Source of the DNA: JAJRPT01 sp965661945 | Lineage (GTDB): Bacteria > Bacteroidota > Ignavibacteria > Kapaibacteriales > UBA2268 | DNA: 64,000 bases | Direction: 5' to 3' | NCBI GenBank assembly: GCA_965661945.1 | Contig: CBFIFP010000001.1 | Coordinates: 620,001 to 684,000, forward strand | Shown: positions 34,263 through 41,926 of the stretch, one piece after another | Numbering within the stretch: the first letter of the stretch is position 1 | Layout: each line of letters opens with the position of its first letter | Notes under the pieces: generated by a model | Database searches by the model: none | Told to the model about the DNA's origin: nothing | The model's input: only the letters and a program-made list of their open reading frames with translations | Made by a program: the position numbers and the translations under genes

Positions 34263-37200
34263 ATGAAAGTTATTTCAAAAATAACATTTCTGATAGGGAT
34301 TTTCTGTTTATTCTCAAATAATTTGCTTGCAGATGCGCAGGTTCAAATATTTCACAATTCTTCAGATCCCGCAGCTAATATAGTAGATATATATGTAAAT
34401 GGTATGAAACCTGATGCATTAGATGATTTTAATTACAGAGAAGCAACTCCTTATATACCAATTCCTGCAGGAGTTGATGTTGTTGTTACAGTTGCAAATA
34501 GTAACTCTCAAAATGTGATGGATGGAGTAATTCAGACTTTTGAACTGGGTCAATTGGTTGACAATCAAGAATACGTAGTTATTGCAAATGGTGTATTAAA
34601 TACTGATGTATTCAATAGTCCTGATATGGATAGAAATATAGCTTTTGACTTGAAGGTAATACCTGGTAAAAGAATGTCAGGAAGTATTGGACAGGTAGCT
34701 GTAAGTATTTATCATGGAGTTACTGATGCTCCTGCAGTTGATGTTTATATTGCATCTTCTGGTCAAGATTTTCCAGATGAACCACAAGTTCCAAATCTAG
34801 ATTACGCTCAATCAACAGAGTTTTTAATGTTATCTGCAGGCTTCTACAACATAAGAATAACTGCTGCTGGTAATAAGGATGTTATAGTTGGAGATTATTC
34901 AGCTCCTTTAACAACTGCCGCTGGAATAGGTGCAGTTGTTGTTGCAAGTGGATTTTTATCTCCAGAAGATGAGAATAATGGAGCAGTAAACGCTAATATC
35001 TATAGCTTTGGATTGCTAGCTGTTGCTTCAGCAGGTATTGTTATTCCTTTACCGCAAGTTGATTTTGCAGCAGTTCAAATTATACACAATGCAGCAGACC
35101 CTGCAGCAGAAGTAGTTGATATATACGTTGGTGGAATGAAAGTTGGAGATGATATTCGTTTTAGAAATGCAACTACTTATGTACCAGTTGTAGCTGGTGA
35201 ACCGGTTAATGTTTCAATAAATTTACCTACTTCAAACAACTCTCAAGATGGTGCTTTAAAAACTTTCACATTACCTGCACTTGAAAAGAATTCTCAAACA
35301 ACAATAATTGCAAATGGTGTTGCTGGAGAGGACTTTATTAATGGCGGCGAAGATCGTGATATTTCTTTAAATTTATTTGCTTCTCCAAGTAGAGCAGAAG
35401 CTAATAACTCAAATCAAATTGATGTAAATATTTTTCATGGTTCAACTGACGCACCTGCTGTAGATATTTATGCTGATATTAATGGTGATCCTCTTGTGCC
35501 TAATTTTGATTACGGCGCATTTACCGGATATGTGTCATTAGAACCTGCAGATTACGAATTAACTGTAACAGTTGCTGGTAATAAAGATGCTGTTGCTGGA
35601 AGATTTATTGCTCCTTTGAGTGATTTAGCTGGACAAACTGCTGTTGTTTTTGCTTCTGGATTTTTAGATACTGAAGCTCAACCAGGCGATGTATCTGAAG
35701 AGTTTTCTTTTGGCTTATATGCTGCATTCCCGAATGGTTTGGTAATTCCTTTAGAAAAAATTGAAGAAGAACCTGAACCAATGGCTTATGTACAAATTAT
35801 TCATAATGCAGCTGACCCTGCAGCAAAATTTGTAGATATTTATATTGATGGAAATAAAGTTTTGACTAACTTTGAATTTAGAAGTGCAACTCAGTATTTA
35901 AGTTTAGCTCCAGGTATTGAATATGAGGTTTCTGTTAATTTACCAAATAGCACAAGCGTAGATGATGGTCAAATTGGCGTGTTTAATTTACCTGCTTTAA
36001 TGGCTGATACTGATTATGTAGTTGTGGCTAATGGAGTAGCTGGTGATGGCTTTACTAATGGCGCTGATGGAAGAGATATTACATTTCAATTATTCCCAAC
36101 TGGTGGTAGAAAAACTGGTTCAAATGCTGAGCAAGTTGATATAAATGTATTCCATGGTTCAACTGACGCACCTGCTGTAGATATTTATGCAGATTTAGAA
36201 GCTGATCCTTTAGTTCCAAATTTAGATTATGGTAGCTTTACTAATTATGTTAGTTTACCAGCTGATAATTATATTTTATCTATTACTGTTGCTGGAAACA
36301 AAGAAGCTCTAGCTGGTCAATTTATAGCTCCACTTTCAGCTTTACAGGGTGAAGCGTTAGTAGTTTTTGCTTCAGGATTTTTATCTACTGAATCTCAACC
36401 TGATAATGTTACAGAAGAATATGCTTTTGGTATTTATGCAGCTTTGGCAGATGGAACAGTTATTCAATTACCTGTATATGAAGAAACAGATGCTAACACA
36501 GCATTTATTCAAATTGTACATAATTCAGCTGACCCAGCAGCAGCAGAAGTTGACATATATGTTAATGGTGAATTAGCTCTTGATAATTTCTCATTTAGAT
36601 CCGCAACTCGTTATTTACCATTTAATGTAAACGAAAGTTATGAAATTTCTGTAAACTTACCAACTAGTACAAGCGTAGAAGAAGGTCAAGTTAAAACTTT
36701 TGTTCTACCTACTCTTGAAGCGGGTGCTGAATATATAGCTATTGCTAATGGTGTTGTTGGCGAAGGATTTAACTCAGGTGCTGAAGGAAGAGATATTGCA
36801 TTTAATTTACACATTATTGAAGGAATGGCTGCTTCATCAGCGGAAAATTTATTAATGTTTAATGCTTTTCATGGTGTTACTGACGCACCTGCAGTTGATG
36901 TATTTGACGATTTATTTAATCCAGTAATTCTTAACTTGGATTACGCTAATGATAACGGATGGACAGCAATCGAAGTTACTCAAGATTGGGATTTAACTGT
37001 TACAGCTCATAACTCACCAGAAACTGTTGTTGGCACCTATTATGCGCCTTTAACAAGTTTTGTAGGCTCAAGTATTTTAGTTATGGCATCTGGATTTTTA
37101 TCTACTGCAGATGAACCAAATGCAACAAATGATCAAGATTTTGGATTATTTGTTGTTACATCAAGAGGTGATGTAATTCCTCTAGATCTTGTTGGCTCTG

Positions 37201-37451
37201 TAAATAAGCAACTTTCTAATCTTGCTTCTTTGTATCCTAACCCTGCAAGAGAGCAAATACAAATTGATATTAATCAAGCAATTCCAAGTTCGTTCAAAGT
37301 TTATAATTCAAAATCTGAATTAATGTTATCTCAAAATGTTACATCTACAAATGTAACACTTGATTTAACAAGTTTTAATTCTGGAACATACTTTATTTTG
37401 GTTGAAACAAACAAAGGTCAAGTATTCAAGAAATTTGTTGTAAATAAATAA
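34263..37451 (+). CDS. Giant surface protein of four paired DUF4397 repeats with T9SS sorting domain
   Basis: This 1062-residue protein has a signal peptide (KITFLIGIFCLFSNNLLADA). It then has four tandem units of about 240 residues, starting near residues 26, 268, 507 and 746. Each holds two DUF4397 domains of alternating type: an A half with HNxxDPAAxxVDIY (VQIIHNAADPAAEVVDIYVG) and a B half with FHGxTDAPAVDIY (IDVNIFHGSTDAPAVDIYAD). The last 80 residues form a T9SS sorting domain (ASLYPNPAREQIQIDI, FNSGTYFILVETNKGQ, KKFVVNK). DUF4397 is a beta-sandwich found in secreted proteins; adhesion or scaffolding is likely but unproven. It is 42 bases downstream of the lipoprotein with AGAGG before the ATG, so it is probably part of the sigma operon. 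A terminator follows. Confidence 0.93.
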   Translation: MKVISKITFLIGIFCLFSNNLLADAQVQIFHNSSDPAANIVDIYVNGMKPDALDDFNYREATPYIPIPAGVDVVVTVANSNSQNVMDGVIQTFELGQLVDNQEYVVIANGVLNTDVFNSPDMDRNIAFDLKVIPGKRMSGSIGQVAVSIYHGVTDAPAVDVYIASSGQDFPDEPQVPNLDYAQSTEFLMLSAGFYNIRITAAGNKDVIVGDYSAPLTTAAGIGAVVVASGFLSPEDENNGAVNANIYSFGLLAVASAGIVIPLPQVDFAAVQIIHNAADPAAEVVDIYVGGMKVGDDIRFRNATTYVPVVAGEPVNVSINLPTSNNSQDGALKTFTLPALEKNSQTTIIANGVAGEDFINGGEDRDISLNLFASPSRAEANNSNQIDVNIFHGSTDAPAVDIYADINGDPLVPNFDYGAFTGYVSLEPADYELTVTVAGNKDAVAGRFIAPLSDLAGQTAVVFASGFLDTEAQPGDVSEEFSFGLYAAFPNGLVIPLEKIEEEPEPMAYVQIIHNAADPAAKFVDIYIDGNKVLTNFEFRSATQYLSLAPGIEYEVSVNLPNSTSVDDGQIGVFNLPALMADTDYVVVANGVAGDGFTNGADGRDITFQLFPTGGRKTGSNAEQVDINVFHGSTDAPAVDIYADLEADPLVPNLDYGSFTNYVSLPADNYILSITVAGNKEALAGQFIAPLSALQGEALVVFASGFLSTESQPDNVTEEYAFGIYAALADGTVIQLPVYEETDANTAFIQIVHNSADPAAAEVDIYVNGELALDNFSFRSATRYLPFNVNESYEISVNLPTSTSVEEGQVKTFVLPTLEAGAEYIAIANGVVGEGFNSGAEGRDIAFNLHIIEGMAASSAENLLMFNAFHGVTDAPAVDVFDDLFNPVILNLDYANDNGWTAIEVTQDWDLTVTAHNSPETVVGTYYAPLTSFVGSSILVMASGFLSTADEPNATNDQDFGLFVVTSRGDVIPLDLVGSVNKQLSNLASLYPNPAREQIQIDINQAIPSSFKVYNSKSELMLSQNVTSTNVTLDLTSFNSGTYFILVETNKGQVFKKFVVNK

Positions 37452-37473
37452 CCCCTTTATTGAAAACAACAAT

Positions 37474-37510
37474 AATAAGCCGAGTAGAAATACTCGGCTT
37501 ATTTTTTTAG
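37474..37510. terminator. Bidirectional intrinsic terminator
   Basis: A perfect 13-base stem AATAAGCCGAGTA / TACTCGGCTTATT with a GAAA tetraloop precedes a T run. It separates the DUF4397 gene from the convergent ABC ATPase gene. Confidence 0.95.
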
Positions 37511-37566
37511 TTTTTTTTTGAATAAATTTTTAAAGTCTTTCTTATAAATCTTTTTAAAGCATATAT

Positions 37567-38523
37567 TTAATAATAAATTACACTATCAATATCAACTGAA
37601 AAGTTTACTTCTGTTTCGAGTGGAATATTTTCATCAGTGATTGTAAAGAATAACTGGTCTTCAAGTTCTAAAGTTATATGATGTTTATCATAATGTGGGG
37701 TGGAAAGAACTACATTAGCTTTTAAATTTCCTTCATTTAATTTAATCGAATATGGAAATATACCAATTAGAGAATTATGTTTAATACCAAATGGATCTGG
37801 CTTTAGAACATTTATATTTTTGAAAAGTTTTGATATATATTCATTATTTGGTTTTGTGTATAAGATATTGTAATTATTATCAGAGATAATTTTACCTTCT
37901 TTCATTACTAAAATCCTATCGGCAAGTATTGCAGCATCTTGGGTATCGTGAGTAACAAGAATTGTTGTTAATTTACTATCTTTTAATACTTTTCGGAAAT
38001 AAGTTCTTAAGTTATTCTTTGTGTTTTCATCTAAGTTACTGAATGGCTCGTCAAGTAGGATTAAATCTGGTTTTAAAAGTAATGTTCTCATGAGTGCAAC
38101 TCTTTGTTGCTGCCCACCTGATATTTGGTGTGGGTAACGTGATTCTAATTCATTTATATTACTGATAGATAATAATTCTTGATATTTAGATTTGTCGTTA
38201 ATATTACCTTTTAATGCTAATTCAAGATTTTCTTTTATTGTTAAATGCGGGAAGAGCGAATGTTCTTGAAAAAGAATTGAAATATTTCTGTCTTCAGGTT
38301 TTACAAAGGTTTTATCGCCTACAATTTTTCTTTCATTTAAAATAATATCTCCAGAATCAGCATATTCAAAACCAGAAATTAGTTTTAAAAGCGTAGATTT
38401 TCCGCACCCACTTTCTCCAATCAAACAAACTATCTCACCTAAGTCAATATTCAAATTAATATTGTGGCAAGCAACCACATCATTGTAATTTTTATTTAAG
38501 TTTAATATTTCTAAATTAGGCAT
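37567..38523 (-). CDS. Iron(III)/polyamine-type ABC importer ATPase
   Basis: This 318-residue ATPase has Walker A GESGCGKST, signature ISGGQQQRVAL, Walker B LILLDEPFSNLDE and H-loop VTHDTQDAA. A C-terminal extension of about 85 residues forms a TOBE-like domain. Sequence around ISILFQEHSLFPHLT is typical of the FbpC/PotA group. It follows the permease gene by one base. No periplasmic binding protein gene lies nearby, so substrate (iron, thiamine or similar) is inferred only from family. Confidence 0.9.
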   Translation of the reverse strand: MPNLEILNLNKNYNDVVACHNINLNIDLGEIVCLIGESGCGKSTLLKLISGFEYADSGDIILNERKIVGDKTFVKPEDRNISILFQEHSLFPHLTIKENLELALKGNINDKSKYQELLSISNINELESRYPHQISGGQQQRVALMRTLLLKPDLILLDEPFSNLDENTKNNLRTYFRKVLKDSKLTTILVTHDTQDAAILADRILVMKEGKIISDNNYNILYTKPNNEYISKLFKNINVLKPDPFGIKHNSLIGIFPYSIKLNEGNLKANVVLSTPHYDKHHITLELEDQLFFTITDENIPLETEVNFSVDIDSVIYY

Positions 38524-38524
38524 A

Positions 38525-40060
38525 TCATTTCTTCAATTTATTAAAAAATAATATTGGTATTATACCAATTAAAATAATCATTAGAGCAGGTAGAGAAGCT
38601 TCTTTAAGCATTTCATCACCCGCGAAATCAAATGTTCGGGTTGCAAGTGTGTCAAAATTAAATGGTCTGAGAATTAAGGTTAGGGGTAATTCTTTTGTAA
38701 TATCAACAAATGTGAGGATAAAAGCAGATAGTATTACTTTTTTCATTATTGGAATATTTATTTTTATTAAAGATTTTAACGGAGAGTTTCCTAAAGACCT
38801 GTATGTTTTGTCATATTCATTTCCTAAACTCTCAAATCCAGCGTTTATGGTATTAAAAGAAACAGCAATAAATCTTATTATTAAGGCAAATATTAAAAGA
38901 AATATTGTAGAATTTATTGATATAGATAGACTTGATATTAAGTTGTTTTCAATAAAACTTAAAACTACAATACAGGAGATAGCTATTACAGCTCCAGGGA
39001 TTGCATATCCAGAAGTTGATGTTTTTGTTATTAGGTTCACAAAGGTGAAGTTATTTAATTTATTTGAATAAATTAAAATAATTGAAAAAATAATTATAAT
39101 TATTGATGTTAAAAATGACACTAAAAATGAATTAAATGTAATAGTCATTATTTCAGAGTAATAAGTGTAATTGCTAAGAGTAAGTGCATTTTTCAAAATC
39201 AATGTAAATGGTAAAATAAACGAAAATATATTAATGATTATAATAAAACTTAAAACAAATAAATTATTAGTTGGTGATAATTTTTGAAGGTTTGCGATTT
39301 TTTTGTTTCTTTTAAATTCAAAGCTTTTATTTTTTTTTAAATAATAATCTAAAGCAAAAAGTAAACAAACAAATAAAAATAAATATAAAGATAGATTTAA
39401 AGCAGAGTCGAGGGAACCCATTCCTAACCAAACTTTAAATATTCCTACAGTAAAAGTATTAAGTCCAAAATATTTAACCGCTCCATATTCATTTAATAGT
39501 TCCATTATTATTAAGAATCCCCCACCGATTATAGCAGGTCTTGATAATGGAAGTAGAATTTTAAGGGCAATTTTTATTTTTGATATTTTTAGTGATATTG
39601 CTGTGTTTATTAATTGCTCAGGAAGTGAAGAGAAATAGACCCTAAGAGCAATGTATAGATATGGAAAAAGTGAAAATGATAAAATAAATATTAGATTTAT
39701 AGTATTGAAGAAATTAAATCTTACAAATGAAGTTTGATCTAATCCAAGAATCTCTTGAAGCAAATAAAAATCTCCTGAATATGAAAAAAAATCACTGTAA
39801 GTATATGCCATTATATAAGATGGTATTGCTAAAGGGAATATCATCAATATATCAAAAAGCTTTCTGAATTTGATGTCAAAAAAACTTATATAATAAGCTG
39901 ATATGTATGAAATAACTAAGGATATTATTGGAACAGGAATTATGATTATTAAAGTATTTGATAGATAATTAAATAATTGATTTTCGAATATATGTTCCCA
40001 TATAATAGTATTAAGAGAGAAACTGCTTGACAATAAACTAATTATCGGACTAATTAACAA
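38525..40060 (-). CDS. Fused two-domain ABC importer permease (FbpB/ThiP type)
   Basis: This is a single chain of about 511 residues with 12 or so helices in two permease halves. Each half has the EAA loop that contacts the ATPase: NTAISLKISKIKIALKILLP in the first, YRSLGNSPLKSLIKINIP in the second. The start is uncertain. A TTG at 40060 begins in the middle of what looks like a hydrophobic helix. The upstream in-frame codons still read IWLLTSTIIILLLISP back to a TGA, with AAAAAGG just after that stop and no ATG, GTG or TTG between. A rare start codon or an indel near 40100 is possible. ATPase follows by one base. Confidence 0.85.
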   Translation of the reverse strand: MLISPIISLLSSSFSLNTIIWEHIFENQLFNYLSNTLIIIIPVPIISLVISYISAYYISFFDIKFRKLFDILMIFPLAIPSYIMAYTYSDFFSYSGDFYLLQEILGLDQTSFVRFNFFNTINLIFILSFSLFPYLYIALRVYFSSLPEQLINTAISLKISKIKIALKILLPLSRPAIIGGGFLIIMELLNEYGAVKYFGLNTFTVGIFKVWLGMGSLDSALNLSLYLFLFVCLLFALDYYLKKNKSFEFKRNKKIANLQKLSPTNNLFVLSFIIIINIFSFILPFTLILKNALTLSNYTYYSEIMTITFNSFLVSFLTSIIIIIFSIILIYSNKLNNFTFVNLITKTSTSGYAIPGAVIAISCIVVLSFIENNLISSLSISINSTIFLLIFALIIRFIAVSFNTINAGFESLGNEYDKTYRSLGNSPLKSLIKINIPIMKKVILSAFILTFVDITKELPLTLILRPFNFDTLATRTFDFAGDEMLKEASLPALMIILIGIIPILFFNKLKK

Positions 40061-40207
40061 TAGTATTATTATAGTTGAAGTTAAGAGCCATATTTTATAT
40101 AGTTTATTGATTCAGATACCTTTTTAGTTAATTTTAAAATACAAAATTAAGGGATTTTTAGAACTTTATTACTATTATGTAAATTTTCTTTTTATTTATT
40201 TTATCCT

Positions 40208-40215
40208 TAATTTTG
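40208..40215 (+). promoter_or_regulatory. Putative -7 promoter element (TAATTTTG)
   Basis: TAATTTTG lies 19 bases before the MqnA-like gene start, with AAAGG between it and the ATG as a ribosome binding site. Confidence 0.4.
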
Positions 40216-40234
40216 AAAATTAAAGGAAACAAAA

Positions 40235-40945
40235 ATGAAGATTGGCTACACAAAAAATTTAATTAGTGATTTACTTTTGAAAGAAAATTTAACTAAGACT
40301 CAAGATGTTGAACTTATAAATTTATCTCAAGATGATATTATCACAAAAATAAGAAATGGAATTTTAGAGGGTGGACTTATAGACCCAGTTACTTATGCAA
40401 AACTTAAGAAGGATGTAGATGTTAGGATTATCCCTACTACTTGTTTGTTTTTGGAGGATTTTACTAATATTATTGGTTTGAATATTACTTCTAATTATAA
40501 AGATTTGAATAAATTAAGTATTCCTTTTGAGAGTGAATATCTTTTTGATATATCTAAGATTATATTAAATGAAAGGTATGAAATAGATTTGATGAATGTG
40601 CCCTCTGTGGGAGGTTCTGAGATAGTATTTAGTCATCCAGAGGCAATATTAGATATAAGTGAGGACTGGTTTGAATCTTTTAAATTTGGACTTCCTATGC
40701 TGTTTTGGGTTGTAAAATATGAAGATGGTAAAGTGCTTGTGGAAGATTATATTAATATTTTTAATACTCTTACTATCTCTTCTAACGAGGACATTATAAA
40801 TAATGATAACACTCGTCATGGAAGAATAACCAGGAATTGGGATAGTGAATGCGAAAAGTATTTGGATGAAACTTTAGAGTTATTATTTTATAATAATTTA
40901 GTAAAAGAGCTTCACTGTTCGAAGATATATTCTAATGAAGAATAG
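40235..40945 (+). CDS. MqnA/MqnD-like menaquinone biosynthesis protein, divergent
   Basis: This 236-residue protein resembles the periplasmic-binding-protein-like fold of the futalosine-pathway enzymes MqnA and MqnD. It opens with MKIGYTKNLISDLLL, has a sequence of the ISPVSY type (GGLIDPVTYAKLKKDVDVRI), a second-lobe start (IIGLNITSNYKDLNKLSI) and the GLPMLFWVVKYEDGK strand equivalent to GLPFVFAVW. It is an alpha/beta protein with no signal peptide. MqnA dehydrates chorismate and MqnD cleaves cyclic dehypoxanthine futalosine; which one this is, if either, is unclear. No other men or mqn gene is in the window. Confidence 0.5.
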   Translation: MKIGYTKNLISDLLLKENLTKTQDVELINLSQDDIITKIRNGILEGGLIDPVTYAKLKKDVDVRIIPTTCLFLEDFTNIIGLNITSNYKDLNKLSIPFESEYLFDISKIILNERYEIDLMNVPSVGGSEIVFSHPEAILDISEDWFESFKFGLPMLFWVVKYEDGKVLVEDYINIFNTLTISSNEDIINNDNTRHGRITRNWDSECEKYLDETLELLFYNNLVKELHCSKIYSNEE

Positions 40946-40996
40946 TTTTTAATAATTGAATATGATATTATATTTTTTTTGAAATATTAAAACAAA

Positions 40997-41024
40997 AAAA
41001 AGACACGATAAAACGTGTCTTTTT
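40997..41024. terminator. Bidirectional intrinsic terminator
   Basis: The stem AAAAAGACACG / CGTGTCTTTTT around loop ATAAAA separates the convergent MqnA-like and DUF4249 genes. Confidence 0.92.
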
Positions 41025-41044
41025 AATTAATTTGAATATTTTTT

Positions 41045-41926
41045 TTATTCTGCTCTGTTGTTGGTTTTGTCTTGGGTTATTGTTGCTGAGTCTCTTGAAA
41101 TATTATGTACTTCAAACCAGCCAAGAGCCTTAGGTCCGTTGGGGTTTATGTTTTTAATGTTTGAAGGTACATTTGTTAAAGGAGTAGCAAATAAACCTGC
41201 ATTGTTTAGTTGGTCTTGCATTATTAACCAAAAATCAGCAAATTCCGATGATACAGAATATAATTCAACTTCAAGCTCATCACCGAATTCTAATCTTTCA
41301 CCAAATTCTGTACTGTTAGGAGTTATACTAAGTCTAACAGGTGCTATAAAAGGAACCTGATCTGTAACTGAACCTCTACCTGTTGCTGCATCAAATGCTA
41401 TTGTAGTTCTATCTGTATATTTTCCATTTAGTTTACTTCTTACCCAATAAACATCACCTATTCCCATTAAATCTACACCCCAAAATTGTGCAACTATAAG
41501 AGAATCAACATCTCCAAAGAATACTGATTCTTTAGTCCATGTAATTGAATCAATTGGAGGAACAGGTCTGGTACTGCTTGTTGCTAGGTATTTTTGATTG
41601 TTATACTCTATTTCTAAAGTATAATTAATTCCTGGTTTAAAAGGTTCTTCATCAGTTACGAATGTGTAAGTTGAAGTATTATTATTTTCAAGAAGTATTT
41701 CATTTCCTTGGCTGTCGATTATTTTAACAGTTGCTTCACTTACGGGTAATATTTCTTGATTAAAATACGCGCTTGAAAGTGATAAAAAAACTTTTTGTTC
41801 TCTGGCTTCATTAGTTAATACAGCATCTACTACAAGTTGTGGAAAACCATTATCTATATTAATATCAATTGGATCTTCGCAAGAGATTAAATAAAGAGTT
41901 ATAATGATTAATATTATTTTTTTCAT
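41045..41926 (-). CDS. DUF4249 family lipoprotein, partner of the TonB-dependent receptor
   Basis: This 293-residue protein has a lipoprotein signal (MKKIILIIITLYLISCEDPI, lipobox LISC). The first domain is immunoglobulin-like, with VVDAVLTNEAREQKVFLSLS, EATVKIIDSQGNEILL and FKPGINYTLEIEY. This is DUF4249, which in Bacteroidota is encoded next to TonB-dependent receptors and probably acts as the receptor's surface lipoprotein. It overlaps the end of the receptor gene by four bases. Substrate of the pair unknown. Confidence 0.88.
   Translation of the reverse strand: MKKIILIIITLYLISCEDPIDINIDNGFPQLVVDAVLTNEAREQKVFLSLSSAYFNQEILPVSEATVKIIDSQGNEILLENNNTSTYTFVTDEEPFKPGINYTLEIEYNNQKYLATSSTRPVPPIDSITWTKESVFFGDVDSLIVAQFWGVDLMGIGDVYWVRSKLNGKYTDRTTIAFDAATGRGSVTDQVPFIAPVRLSITPNSTEFGERLEFGDELEVELYSVSSEFADFWLIMQDQLNNAGLFATPLTNVPSNIKNINPNGPKALGWFEVHNISRDSATITQDKTNNRAE

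Noticed and set aside
34263..37451. Possible CRISPR-like repeat in the DUF4397 gene
   Set aside because: Repeats are about 720 bases long, in frame, and code for protein domains.
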